Program-made: the position numbers and the translations under genes | Assembly (NCBI RefSeq): GCF_035607535.1 | Contig: NZ_JAYDZX010000002.1 | Location: forward strand, 444,483 to 508,482 | From: Salinimicrobium sp035607535 | GTDB taxonomy: Bacteria > Bacteroidota > Bacteroidia > Flavobacteriales > Flavobacteriaceae | Reading direction: 5' to 3' | DNA: 64,000 bases | Shown: piece by piece, positions 43,876 through 52,351 of the stretch | Layout of the letters: each line of letters begins with the position of its first letter | Numbering within the stretch: the stretch's first letter is position 1 | The notes under the pieces: generated by a model | What the model saw: the letters and a program-made list of their open reading frames with translations, nothing else | Database searches by the model: none | Told to the model about the DNA's origin: nothing

Positions 43876-44241
43876 ATGATTATGCTGAAAAAGATTTTTA
43901 TTCCGGCTCCTGTAGTTCTTCTGCTCCTCCTGCTGCTCTGGAACAGTAACGGCCTGTTGGCTGCTACTGTCGGTGGTCATTTCTTTTATACCGGTGATGA
44001 GGGAGAACAGCAGGAACTTGCTATTTCTTCAGTAGGAGAGCAGGTGGATGAAGTCTTTGATCCGATCATTCCTTTTAACAAGAACCTCGTTTTTCTTAAA
44101 CACGGAAATACATCAAACGATTTTGAATTCTACATTCGTCTTCATACTAAGAGCTCGACTGGTTATATTCAACGCTCCCGAAATATTTCACCCGGCCTTG
44201 GGCTGAAGGAGGTGATATTTCCGTTTCACGTTTTTCTTTAA
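43876..44241 (+). CDS. hypothetical secreted or membrane-anchored small protein
   Basis: About 121 residues from ATG 43876 (MIMLKKIFIPAPVVLLLLLL), with a strong N-terminal hydrophobic segment and then a polar domain (GEQQELAISSVGEQVDEVF). No family recognised. The overlapping minus-strand ORF (43744-43980) looks less coding-like. It may be a small surface protein; moderate doubt that it is real. Confidence 0.45.
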   Translation: MIMLKKIFIPAPVVLLLLLLLWNSNGLLAATVGGHFFYTGDEGEQQELAISSVGEQVDEVFDPIIPFNKNLVFLKHGNTSNDFEFYIRLHTKSSTGYIQRSRNISPGLGLKEVIFPFHVFL

Positions 44242-44287
44242 GTTTTTCTTTCAGTCGCCGAAAAGAGCCTTAACCGAGCTCTCCCTG

Positions 44288-44310
44288 TGTCGCCCCTGCG
44301 GGCAGACACG
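44288..44310. repeat. short hairpin upstream of a small membrane-protein gene
   Basis: GTGTC and GACAC flank GCCCCTGCGGGCA, which can form a hairpin. It is similar to the GCCCC-type hairpins of the array at 56590-57240. It lies 34 bases before the next start codon. Confidence 0.35.
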
Positions 44311-44343
44311 ATGAATCAGCACCATAATTTTAAACTTAAAAAA

Positions 44344-44847
44344 ATGAAACTAGATATTCTATTAGTAGACCTTGCCCTGGTGGCAGCAGTGGTTATACCT
44401 TATATTCTTTTTATCCTGCTTGGGAAAAAGGAGGGAAGGAAATTGAAAACGAGATTTTCAGAAGAAATGCAGAAACACGATCTATCCCTTAGTGAAGAGG
44501 ACAGCTGGAACAACAGTATTGTGGGACTCGATAAAGTTAGAGCCATGATCCTTTTTGTTCAGAAAAGAAAAGTAGACTTTGCTGTTGAATTCATCGACCT
44601 AAAGGAAGTTCGCACCTGCGAGATTTATACAGAGATGCAAACCATATCAAGAGAGCAGGACTCAGAAGATATTCTTCAAAAATTGGGATTTCAGTTGAAA
44701 TTGAACAACGGAGAGTTTAGGTTCATAGAACTTTACAATTGTGAAGAAAGTTATGCACAGGATTATGAGTTAAAACATGCCGAAAGATGGAAGAAGACAA
44801 TCAATGATCTTATTAATGTTCGTTCAACCCTTAATTCTGCTGCTTAA
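44344..44847 (+). CDS. hypothetical membrane-anchored protein
   Basis: Start at ATG 44344 (MKLDILLVDLALVAAVVIPY), 167 residues: one N-terminal span (about residues 5-25) and a soluble domain (KVRAMILFVQKRKVDFAVEFIDL, FRFIELYNCEESYAQDYEL). Unrecognised family. It has the same direction as the Na+/Ca2+ exchanger gene 66 bases downstream. Confidence 0.65.
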   Translation: MKLDILLVDLALVAAVVIPYILFILLGKKEGRKLKTRFSEEMQKHDLSLSEEDSWNNSIVGLDKVRAMILFVQKRKVDFAVEFIDLKEVRTCEIYTEMQTISREQDSEDILQKLGFQLKLNNGEFRFIELYNCEESYAQDYELKHAERWKKTINDLINVRSTLNSAA

Positions 44848-44913
44848 ATAAGATAAAGAAAAGAGATTTGCATAAAATCCCTTTTTTTTATCTCCTAAAC
44901 TTCTCAAAACTAG

Positions 44914-45870
44914 ATGATACTTGAAATTTTATGGCTTGTCGCCGGACTTTTATTGTTGATCAAAGGAGCAGACTGGCTGGTAGAGAATTCTTCAGCCTTT
45001 GCACGAAAAAAAAAGATCTCTGAACTTGCTATTGGTCTTACTATAGTGGCCTTTGGTACTTCGGCTCCGGAACTTGTAGTAAACGTGGTGGCGGCATATC
45101 AGGGGCATGAAGATATAGTCTTTGGAAATGTTATAGGTAGTAACAATTTTAACCTGCTCTTTATTTTAGGGGTGGCAGGACTTATCTCTCCTCTGCTGGT
45201 GCAGCAAACTACTGTATGGAAGGAGATCCCTATTTCCATTTTAGCCGCCGTGATTCTTTACTTTTTGGTCAATGACTTTTTTGTTGATCAGGAAAGCACG
45301 CTGGGCAGATGGGATGCCCTTATCTTAATTCTATTCTTTCTAATTTTTTTGTTTTACGTCTACAAACAGCTCAAGTCGGGAACTCCTACTGCCGAGGGGG
45401 GTGTTACATCATCTTCTAACTTGAAGATCTTCGGTTTTATAATCCTGGGTTTGGCAGGTTTGATCATTGGAGGTAGATTGGTAGTTGACAGTGCAATGGA
45501 AATTGCTGCTAATCTTGGGGTGAGCGAAAAAATTATTGGTCTAACAATAGTTGCAGCCGGTACTTCCCTTCCGGAGCTTGCGACTTCTGTGATCGCAGCT
45601 TTTAAGAAGAGCAACGACATCGCAGTAGGTAACATTGTGGGATCCAATATTTTCAACATCTTCTTTATTCTTGGGATAAGTTCCATGGTAAAGCCAATAG
45701 CTTATAATGTTGTCTTCAACGTCGATCTCTATCTCTTGTTTGGAGGTACAGCCCTTCTCTTTTTATTTATGTTCCTGGGCGGTAAAAGAAGGCTTGAGCG
45801 ATGGGAAGCAGGAATACTACTTCTTATCTACATATCCTACACAACTTTTCTGGTACTAAAAGAGGTGTGA
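44914..45870 (+). CDS. CaCA-family sodium/calcium antiporter (YrbG-like)
   Basis: 318 residues, ten spans. Two alpha repeats are present: GLTIVAFGTSAPELVVNVVA with GSNNFNLLFILG, and GLTIVAAGTSLPELATSVIA with GSNIFNIFFILG. It exchanges Na+ or H+ for Ca2+ or similar across the inner membrane. It is followed after 8 bases by the symporter gene, so it is likely co-transcribed. Confidence 0.92.
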   Translation: MILEILWLVAGLLLLIKGADWLVENSSAFARKKKISELAIGLTIVAFGTSAPELVVNVVAAYQGHEDIVFGNVIGSNNFNLLFILGVAGLISPLLVQQTTVWKEIPISILAAVILYFLVNDFFVDQESTLGRWDALILILFFLIFLFYVYKQLKSGTPTAEGGVTSSSNLKIFGFIILGLAGLIIGGRLVVDSAMEIAANLGVSEKIIGLTIVAAGTSLPELATSVIAAFKKSNDIAVGNIVGSNIFNIFFILGISSMVKPIAYNVVFNVDLYLLFGGTALLFLFMFLGGKRRLERWEAGILLLIYISYTTFLVLKEV

Positions 45871-45878
45871 CCTTAATT

Positions 45879-47177
45879 ATGATAACAAAAAAAATTCCAA
45901 TGCACTGGAAGATCCTTTTTGGGATGGCCCTTGGAGTGCTCACCGGTCTGGCTCTGTCTCAATTCTCCTGGGGACCCTCCCTGGTTCGGGACTGGATCAA
46001 ACCTTTCGGTAACATTTTTATAAATGCCCTTAAACTTATTGCTGTTCCTCTTATTCTTGCTTCGCTAATTAAAGGGGTGTCTGATTTAAAGGATCTCACT
46101 AATCTTTCAAAAATGGGTTTCAGGACCGTCTTTACATTTATTCTTACCACAGTAACGGCGGTTTCCATTGGTTTGCTCCTGGTAAATCTAATTAAACCTG
46201 GTTCTTCTATTTCTGAAGAGACGAGAATGGATCTTTTATCGAGCTATCAAACCGAGGCTTCTTTAAATATTTCTAAGGCAGAGACTCAAAAAGAAGTAAG
46301 CCCGCTCCAGGGATTAGTTGAAATTGTTCCTGAAAACTTTCTAGGAGCTGCTGCCGATAATAGAAATATGCTTCAGGTAATCTTTTTTGCCATTATGGTG
46401 GGAGTAGGATTGATCCTTATTCCAGGTGGTGCAGCGAAACCAGTCAAAGATTTCTTTGATGGCTTTAATGAAGTGATCCTTAAGATGATCGATGTGATCA
46501 TGATTACAGCACCAATAGGAGTATTTGCTCTTCTGGCAACTTTGGTGATTGATTCCCCCAAAATTGATCTTTTTGCAGCTTTAGGAATGTACGGCCTTAC
46601 TGTGATAGTGGGTCTTATTATAATGATTGGCTTCTATGTCTTCATAGTTTTCCTGTTCACAAAAAGATCTCCGAAGTCTTTTATCTTAGGTATAGCCCCT
46701 GCACAATTGTTGGCTTTTTCGACCAGTTCAAGTGCTGCGACCCTTCCGGTTACTATGGAAAGGGTAACAGGTCATCTGGGTGTTTCTAAGGAAGTTGCAA
46801 GTTTTGTGCTGCCTGTGGGAGCGACGATCAATATGGATGGTACCAGCCTCTATCAGGCAGTGGCAGCTGTCTTCATTGCCCAGGCCTTCGGGATGGACCT
46901 TTCCCTGGGAACCCAGCTGGGCATCATTCTCACTGCAACTTTAGCTTCCATAGGATCGGCAGCCGTGCCGGGCGCCGGTATGGTAATGCTGGTAATCGTT
47001 CTTGCGCAGGCAGGCATTCCCGAAGCAGGATTAGCTTTGATCTTTGGAGTTGACCGCCCTCTCGATATGTGTAGAACCGTGGTGAATGTTTCGGGAGATG
47101 CAGCTGTTTCCACTATAGTGGCAAAGGTTGTAGTTGAGAAACCGGCCGCCACTCATTTAAGGAATATTCCAGTTTAA
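45879..47177 (+). CDS. dicarboxylate/amino-acid:cation symporter (DAACS family)
   Basis: Start at ATG 45879 (MITKKIPMHWKILFGMALG), 432 residues. DAACS signatures are the serine-rich hairpin LLAFSTSSSAATLPVTMERV, the NMDGT motif in ATINMDGTSLYQAVAAVF, and GVDRPLDMCRTVVNVSGDAAV. It imports glutamate, aspartate or C4-dicarboxylates with Na+ or H+. The stop overlaps the convergent gene by a few bases. Confidence 0.92.
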   Translation: MITKKIPMHWKILFGMALGVLTGLALSQFSWGPSLVRDWIKPFGNIFINALKLIAVPLILASLIKGVSDLKDLTNLSKMGFRTVFTFILTTVTAVSIGLLLVNLIKPGSSISEETRMDLLSSYQTEASLNISKAETQKEVSPLQGLVEIVPENFLGAAADNRNMLQVIFFAIMVGVGLILIPGGAAKPVKDFFDGFNEVILKMIDVIMITAPIGVFALLATLVIDSPKIDLFAALGMYGLTVIVGLIIMIGFYVFIVFLFTKRSPKSFILGIAPAQLLAFSTSSSAATLPVTMERVTGHLGVSKEVASFVLPVGATINMDGTSLYQAVAAVFIAQAFGMDLSLGTQLGIILTATLASIGSAAVPGAGMVMLVIVLAQAGIPEAGLALIFGVDRPLDMCRTVVNVSGDAAVSTIVAKVVVEKPAATHLRNIPV

Positions 47178-47842
47178 TTTTCAGGAGGAAAGATCGAATT
47201 CATTTCCAGCTCACTGTATTTTAGACTTTGATCTTTCCAAAGGACCACCTTTCCTTCAGGATCTGTTGGAAACCCGGGATCAATATGTTTATCTATTACT
47301 ACAGAATTTTGATTGGTGATCACCCAGAAAGATTTGATCTTTCCATCCTTGGTCTTCTTTAACCGGAGATATTGGTGCCATTTCTTTCGTTTGGAACTAT
47401 ATTCCAAATGAATGGCGACTTCCTCTTCTGTGAGCGCAATATCAAAAGCTGAAGGATTATGAGGTTTTAGAGTGCCAAGATCGAAGGTTTTCCCTTTTGA
47501 ATCCTTTTCAGCCGTTGCCTGGGATTTAGAGTAGCTATAGGTGACTTTTCTTTGGAGCCTCAGATCCTCAATGGGATCTTTACCATTAAGCGTGATGAGT
47601 ACTGTGGCTGCTGAATCCTGTAGCTTGGATATGGTGTTGGCTTGGGGATAACTAAATACTCCCCGGGACCTTAACTCTTCAGACAATTGTTGGTTTTTAC
47701 TTTCGAGCAGCTTTATCTTTTCCAGCTGATCTTCCAGTGCTGCCTCTGTTTCCAGACTGGATTTTTTCATTCCCAAAAAGAACGATGCTGCTGCTAAACC
47801 TATCAAAACTATAGCCCATACGAGATCAGATTTCAATTTCAT
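47174..47842 (-). CDS. hypothetical membrane-anchored protein
   Basis: Start at 47842 (MKLKSDLVWAIVLIGL), 222 residues: one N-terminal span, a short coiled coil (LEDQLEKIKLLESKNQQLSE), and a soluble domain with paired strands. No family is recognised. It is tail-to-tail with the symporter, and a small gene lies upstream on the same strand. Confidence 0.65.
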   Translation of the reverse strand: MKLKSDLVWAIVLIGLAAASFFLGMKKSSLETEAALEDQLEKIKLLESKNQQLSEELRSRGVFSYPQANTISKLQDSAATVLITLNGKDPIEDLRLQRKVTYSYSKSQATAEKDSKGKTFDLGTLKPHNPSAFDIALTEEEVAIHLEYSSKRKKWHQYLRLKKTKDGKIKSFWVITNQNSVVIDKHIDPGFPTDPEGKVVLWKDQSLKYSELEMNSIFPPEN

Positions 47843-47913
47843 TGATGATGTACGAATTTTAATACAATATAGGTGATATAGGTCTGCGGGCCATGACCTG
47901 TAAAAGAAATTCT

Positions 47914-48180
47914 TCAAGGATGGAAGAGCTCCGTAATAAGTTCATTAAAGATGGTGGAGTATTGGTCGATCTCCTCTCCTGTATCAAATGCTTTTATTTT
48001 AACGGGGATTGGATCAACAAGATCAATCTGTACCTCTACAAAAAAGTGGTCTATAGAATAGAACTCGCGTTTTTCACCACCGCTATAAAAAGAATCCAGG
48101 TAAACACCAATATTTTTGAGGATTTCGCGCTGTTCTTGATCTGGCAGTCCTGAGAATTCTTCAATTGTGATCCGGTTCAT
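47914..48180 (-). CDS. hypothetical small acidic protein
   Basis: Start at 48180 (MNRITIEEFSGLPDQEQRE), 88 residues, rich in Asp and Glu, no span. Probably a soluble cytosolic protein; unrecognised. It is followed by the membrane-anchored gene 71 bases downstream. Confidence 0.5.
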   Translation of the reverse strand: MNRITIEEFSGLPDQEQREILKNIGVYLDSFYSGGEKREFYSIDHFFVEVQIDLVDPIPVKIKAFDTGEEIDQYSTIFNELITELFHP

Positions 48181-48412
48181 TCCTAATGCAAATAAAATCA
48201 ACAGATTAAAGGTAATAGGAAGAGAGGAAAGTTTGACAGGAAGAACTCATAAGATAATAATAAAAATAAACTCACTCTTCTTAAAATTTTAAAACCGGAA
48301 CCGAATAAATTGTCTGAAAGTCAATCGAGTATGGCTGGCAGGCCAATCTTTGAATTTTTCTTTCACTTATAAAAGTGGCATTCATTTTGCATACTTTGGT
48401 GAAAAAGGATCT

Positions 48413-48538
48413 ATGTCTAGGCAGGATATTTTGAAGCTCATTAAAAATTCCGAGGTTCGCTTGATTGGAATTTTTATTCTTGCAGCTGTGGCGGGGATTA
48501 TTTTAATTCTTTCCCTTCAAAGGCTATTTGTCTTTTAG
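48413..48538 (+). CDS. 41-residue single-span membrane peptide
   Basis: ATG 48413 (MSRQDILKLIKNSEVRLIG), then one hydrophobic span and a short end (QRLFVF). It follows an ATCT-linked purine-rich leader and a TACTTTGG that fits the -7 consensus near 48389. A longer frame from 48350 is open. Function unknown. Confidence 0.45.
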   Translation: MSRQDILKLIKNSEVRLIGIFILAAVAGIILILSLQRLFVF

Positions 48539-48546
48539 GAATTTTT

Positions 48547-49056
48547 TTAACTGAACCAGTCACTGTACATGACATAATTCGATGCAGTCTTTCTTATGTT
48601 CTTTATCTGTTCTTCTGAAATTTTCTTCATCTTCTTTGCCGGAACTCCTGCATAGATGTGCCCGGCTTCACAAATTGTCTTTTCCAGGACTACCGCACCT
48701 GCAGCTATGATGCAGCCTTTTTCTACTATCGCATCATCCATCACAATCGCACCCATTCCTATTAGCACATTATCTTCCACCGTACATCCATGAACAATGG
48801 CCCTGTGGCCTATGGAAACATCGTTCCCAATAGTAGTTGCTGCTTTTTTGTAGGTGCAATGGATTACTGCTCCGTCCTGAATATTAGTCCGATCCCCTAT
48901 GCGAATGGAATTTACATCCCCTCTAACTACAGCGGTGAACCAGACCGAACAGTCTTTTCCCATTTTGACGTCGCCAACTATAGTGGCATTTTCAGCAATA
49001 AAACAATTTGGACCTATTTCAGGAGAGGTGTTTTCAACAGGTAGGATAAGTGGCAT
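48547..49056 (-). CDS. gamma-class carbonic-anhydrase-like hexapeptide protein
   Basis: 169 residues forming a left-handed beta helix, with NATIVGDVKMGKDCSVWFTAVVRGD and the metal-site region VIHCTYKKAATTIGNDVSIG, then HRAIVHGC. The three His ligand positions of gamma-class enzymes are partly visible (VIHCTY, GHRAIVHG). Many members are not active carbonic anhydrases; activity is uncertain. A single gene. Confidence 0.88.
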   Translation of the reverse strand: MPLILPVENTSPEIGPNCFIAENATIVGDVKMGKDCSVWFTAVVRGDVNSIRIGDRTNIQDGAVIHCTYKKAATTIGNDVSIGHRAIVHGCTVEDNVLIGMGAIVMDDAIVEKGCIIAAGAVVLEKTICEAGHIYAGVPAKKMKKISEEQIKNIRKTASNYVMYSDWFS

Positions 49057-49198
49057 AATTAGTAGATCTTGTCATGTAAAAATACGAAAGAAGGAGAGCA
49101 TCTTTAACCGTAGCGTTAAAAAAATCTTAGCTTTTGAGGTGTGGTTGATTGGGTAATCAAAAATCATTATCTTTTTCCTTTTATGCAATTGACCTAAT

Positions 49199-49825
49199 AT
49201 GGAAGGAATAGATCCTGAACACAACTATAATGTGGTACTTCGTTTGCCGGTAAAGGTAGACTATCAGGTACTGCAAGTTTATCTTCAAAAGAAATTGCTG
49301 GGAAAAATAATCAGCAAGGGTAAAGCCAATGGAGAAACTTTGGATCGTGCACGAATCCAGGGGATAAGTCTTGAACGTAGTACCTTGGACGATTTTGATC
49401 TTGCCGTCCATGTTCAGTTAAAGCTTCTAACCACTTTCTTTAAGAATAAAGTTATCAAACTGGTGGCACACCTTTCTTTGGCTTTTAATGAAGCAGACCA
49501 ACAGGTTCATATAAGGCGATATAAATTAGATAGTGAAAATAATGGTTGGATAACAGACAAGTTGGTAGAGTCAATTGTAAATAACTTTATGTATTCAAAA
49601 CTTAAGGAGAAGATGAAGTTTGATATACGCCCGGTGGTAATAGAAAAACTTGATAAGCTCAATCATAGGTTGACCGGGGGAATGGAAGTGGCCGACGGTA
49701 TAAGTATAACAGGAAAATTAAAAGAGTTTCGTGTTGAAGAAATTATCCCGGGCCAGCGTACCTTACTTGTTGCTGTAAGCATTCTTGGGAACAACGTACT
49801 CAACATTAAGAAAATCGATATATAA
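49199..49825 (+). CDS. conserved hypothetical protein (possible lipid-binding DUF4403-like)
   Basis: 208 residues, no signal or span. The pattern of alternating beta segments (YNVVLRLPVKVDYQVLQVYL, FDLAVHVQLKLLTTFFKN, VADGISITGKLKEFRVEEI) is compatible with half of a DUF4403-like beta barrel; this is a weak resemblance. A hairpin terminator follows at 49829. Confidence 0.5.
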   Translation: MEGIDPEHNYNVVLRLPVKVDYQVLQVYLQKKLLGKIISKGKANGETLDRARIQGISLERSTLDDFDLAVHVQLKLLTTFFKNKVIKLVAHLSLAFNEADQQVHIRRYKLDSENNGWITDKLVESIVNNFMYSKLKEKMKFDIRPVVIEKLDKLNHRLTGGMEVADGISITGKLKEFRVEEIIPGQRTLLVAVSILGNNVLNIKKIDI

Positions 49826-49828
49826 AAA

Positions 49829-49864
49829 ATTCCCATAGTGTCATTTTCTGAATACTATGGGAAT
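49829..49864 (+). terminator. hairpin terminator
   Basis: ATTCCCATAGT and ACTATGGGAAT pair around a 14-base loop. It contains a core GTCATTTTC. It sits between convergent genes and may act on both. Confidence 0.7.
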
Positions 49865-49889
49865 ATATAAGTAAGAAGAATATTCAATA

Positions 49890-50396
49890 TCAGGACTGAG
49901 GCTGATCCTCTTGCCGGTTGTTATCAATAATATTCTTTCTTATCTCGTCGTGCTTGTTCATGATATCCTCATGCTCGCTTTTCATGGTGCTGTGTTCATC
50001 CATCATTGTGCTGTGGACATCCTTCATTTTCGAGATTTGCGCTTTCATCTCTTCACTGCTCAGGTTGCCGAAATTGTTTCTAAGATCCTGATGCCCTTGC
50101 ATGAGCTCCTCATGACCGGCAAGGATCCCTTCATGTTTCTTGATGATCACCTCATTCTGCGCCATGTGCTCAAAATAGGTCGAATCAGAAACCTGCATGG
50201 TGTCCAATTGCTGCATTAGGTCCTGGTGGTTTTGTTTCATTCTCTCATGTGTAGACCGAAACTCTGTATGAGCCTGTTGAAGGCTGTCATTCTGCGACAT
50301 TAATTGATCAAACTCTGCAGAAAGATTTTCCTTTTCGTTATCACCACATGAAGTCAAAAGACCAATGGTGATAACTAAGATCATAAATTTTTTCAT
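49890..50396 (-). CDS. histidine/methionine-rich lipoprotein coiled coil
   Basis: 168 residues: lipoprotein signal with Cys17 (MKKFMILVITIGLLTSCG), then one long helix with His and Met at regular spacing. Blocks such as HERMKQNHQDLMQQ, HEELMQGHQDL and HSTMMDEHSTMKSEHEDIM repeat about every 7-14 residues. Such His/Met spacing can bind Cu or other soft metals, but no metal-handling partner lies next to it. A single gene of unknown function in the periplasm or outer membrane. Confidence 0.7.
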   Translation of the reverse strand: MKKFMILVITIGLLTSCGDNEKENLSAEFDQLMSQNDSLQQAHTEFRSTHERMKQNHQDLMQQLDTMQVSDSTYFEHMAQNEVIIKKHEGILAGHEELMQGHQDLRNNFGNLSSEEMKAQISKMKDVHSTMMDEHSTMKSEHEDIMNKHDEIRKNIIDNNRQEDQPQS

Positions 50397-50519
50397 TATT
50401 TTTTGGTTTTGAAAGTTATTACCATCAAAAATACAAAAGAAGGTTCCTATTACTTATAATTCTCTGTTAAAAGGAGGTTCGTCGAAATGGGAAGGATTGA
50501 TTAGCTTGCTTAAAACCTA

Positions 50520-50723
50520 TTAAATATTCTCTTCTTCCCACTCAAATATTTCTTCAATAGGCTTTTGAAACAATTGAGAAATCTTAAAGGCCAGTGGTAA
50601 ACTTGGATCGAATTTCCCTTTTTCAATAGCATTGACGGTTTGGCGGGAAACATACAGCTTATCTGCCAACTGTGCCTGTGTCAAATTAAATTTTGTTCTG
50701 AGATCTTTGATATTGTTTTTCAT
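50520..50723 (-). CDS. XRE-family helix-turn-helix regulator
   Basis: 67 residues, a compact Cro/CI-type domain: NIKDLRTKFNLTQAQLADKL, then YVSRQTVNAIEKGKFDPSLP. It overlaps the membrane-protein gene upstream by four bases (ATGA), so both are translated together. It probably represses its own operon through the inverted repeats at 51138-51197. Confidence 0.88.
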   Translation of the reverse strand: MKNNIKDLRTKFNLTQAQLADKLYVSRQTVNAIEKGKFDPSLPLAFKISQLFQKPIEEIFEWEEENI

Positions 50724-51133
50724 CTGTACCTTAGATTTCCAACAATAGTTCCGGTGAGGTAGGTAAGACCAATGATGATCACCAAATGTGAGATCTCAGC
50801 GTCAAAAGAGATGAGGTTCCATACATCCAGCATGGAATAACTAAGGCCCGCCACCACTGCTATTCCCAGTGTTATCGCCATGGCTTCGAGCTGTATCTTT
50901 CGCTGTAGTTCATCCAGGTCGTTCAGATGTTTTTTATTAGCCAGTATCATCCCGATTCCTGCCAGGAAGTTGACCAGAATACCAACCAGGTTGAGAGTAT
51001 CATTATTGTCCCAGAGAAATTTAGGTCCAAAGGCAATCAGAGCCATGGTTAGAACCCATGCCATTGTCCAATAGAATAAAAGAAGGTTGTTCCTTTTCTG
51101 TGTAGTGCATCTGCTTAGTTTTGATTTTTCCAT
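50720..51133 (-). CDS. membrane protein paired with XRE regulator
   Basis: Start at ATG 51133 (MEKSKLSRCTTQKRNNLLL), 137 residues, four spans. The first is LLLFYWTMAWVLTMALIAFG; a cytosolic loop follows (HLNDLDELQRKIQLEA). Small membrane-protein/XRE pairs occur in many Bacteroidota; the function is unknown. The start lies 5 bases from the left arm of the operator. Confidence 0.75.
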   Translation of the reverse strand: MEKSKLSRCTTQKRNNLLLFYWTMAWVLTMALIAFGPKFLWDNNDTLNLVGILVNFLAGIGMILANKKHLNDLDELQRKIQLEAMAITLGIAVVAGLSYSMLDVWNLISFDAEISHLVIIIGLTYLTGTIVGNLRYR

Positions 51134-51137
51134 GATG

Positions 51138-51197
51138 ATGTAAAGTTTATTTGACAAATATAGACAAATATTTACAATTGTAAAATAAACTTTACAT
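51138..51197 (-). promoter_or_regulatory. large operator/promoter of the XRE operon
   Basis: Two perfect 15-bp inverted arms (ATGTAAAGTTTATTT at 51138-51152 and AAATAAACTTTACAT at 51183-51197) enclose a direct repeat ACAAATA at 51154-51160 and 51164-51170, and a perfect palindrome TTTACAATTGTAAA at 51171-51184. The minus-strand -7 box TATATTTG occupies 51155-51162, within the operator. This layout fits autorepression by the XRE regulator. Confidence 0.75.
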
Positions 51198-51268
51198 TTG
51201 GCAGTGAAAGGTTTTTCTGTTTTTGACAAGTTTGACCCCCGGAATTAGGAAAGACCTGTATTTGAGAA

Positions 51269-51276
51269 TATCTTTG
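51269..51276 (+). promoter_or_regulatory. -7 element (TATCTTTG) before era
   Basis: TATCTTTG fits TAnnTTTG and lies 13 bases before the era start. No -33 box at 19-base spacing is seen. Confidence 0.5.
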
Positions 51277-51289
51277 CAAAAAAGAAGTT

Positions 51290-52180
51290 ATGGCGCATAA
51301 GGCTGGTTTTGTAAATATTATAGGTAATCCCAACGTTGGTAAATCTACGCTCATGAACGCGTTTGTGGGTGAGAAATTGAGCATCATCACCTCCAAGGCT
51401 CAAACAACGCGTCACCGGATACTGGGAATTGTCAATGGTGATGATTTCCAGGTCATACTAAGTGATACACCCGGTATTATCAAACCTGCCTACCAGCTTC
51501 AGGAGTCAATGATGGATTTTGTGAAATCTGCTTTTGAAGATGCCGATGTTCTGGTCTACATGGTGGAAATAGGAGAACAGGAGTTAAAGGATGAGGCTTT
51601 TTTCAATAAGATCATCAATTCTGAAATCCCCGTATTGCTCTTGCTGAACAAGATCGATAAATCTAATCAGGAACAACTTGAGGAACAGGTGCAACTTTGG
51701 CAGGAGAAAGTGCCGAATGCCGAAATTTTTCCGGTTTCGGCTCTTGAAGGGTTCAATGTTCCGCAGGTATTTGGCAGAATCGTAGAACTGCTACCAGATT
51801 CCCCGCCTTTTTATCCTAAAGATACCCTCACGGATAAGCCGGAACGCTTTTTCGTGAACGAGATCATTCGTGAAAAGATCCTGATGCATTATAAAAAAGA
51901 AATCCCTTACAGCGTTGAAATTGATACCGAAGAATTCTTTGAGGAAGAGGAGATCATTCGTATGAGAAGTGTTATCATGGTGGAAAGGGAAACTCAAAAG
52001 GGGATCATCATTGGCCACAAAGGTACCGCACTTAAAAGAGTAGGGGTAGAGGCCCGTAAGGATCTTGAGAAATTCTTCGGAAAACAGGTTCACCTGGAGC
52101 TTTATGTAAAAGTAAATAAGAACTGGCGCAGCGACGTGAAACAACTAAAGCGTTTCGGGTATACAGGGGACAAACGCTAG
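51290..52180 (+). CDS. era: GTPase Era
   Basis: Ribosome 30S assembly GTPase. 296 residues: G1 GNPNVGKS (12-19), G3 DTPG, G4 NKID, then a C-terminal KH domain (GIIIGHKGTALKRVG). Length and motifs are normal. Divergent from the XRE operon. Confidence 0.96.
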   Translation: MAHKAGFVNIIGNPNVGKSTLMNAFVGEKLSIITSKAQTTRHRILGIVNGDDFQVILSDTPGIIKPAYQLQESMMDFVKSAFEDADVLVYMVEIGEQELKDEAFFNKIINSEIPVLLLLNKIDKSNQEQLEEQVQLWQEKVPNAEIFPVSALEGFNVPQVFGRIVELLPDSPPFYPKDTLTDKPERFFVNEIIREKILMHYKKEIPYSVEIDTEEFFEEEEIIRMRSVIMVERETQKGIIIGHKGTALKRVGVEARKDLEKFFGKQVHLELYVKVNKNWRSDVKQLKRFGYTGDKR

Positions 52181-52320
52181 GCCAATCAGGAACCTTATTT
52201 AAGAAAGAATCTGCATTTACCGCTGCAGTTTTCATTTTCCAAATGTTTTTCAGAACTTTTTCGTCTGTTATTACTGAAAATTAGACAGATATATGTATGC
52301 TGCAATTGTTTTAAATCACC

Positions 52321-52328
52321 TAATTTTG
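52321..52328 (+). promoter_or_regulatory. -7 element (TAATTTTG) before der
   Basis: TAATTTTG fits TAnnTTTG, 23 bases before the der start. It suggests der has its own promoter separate from era. Confidence 0.5.
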
Positions 52329-52351
52329 CAGCCCTTAAGAATAAAATTATT

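Noticed and set aside
43744..43980. Minus-strand ORF of 78 codons
   Set aside because: It opposes the 43876 gene, which has a clear hydrophobic leader; the minus ORF has no recognisable feature.
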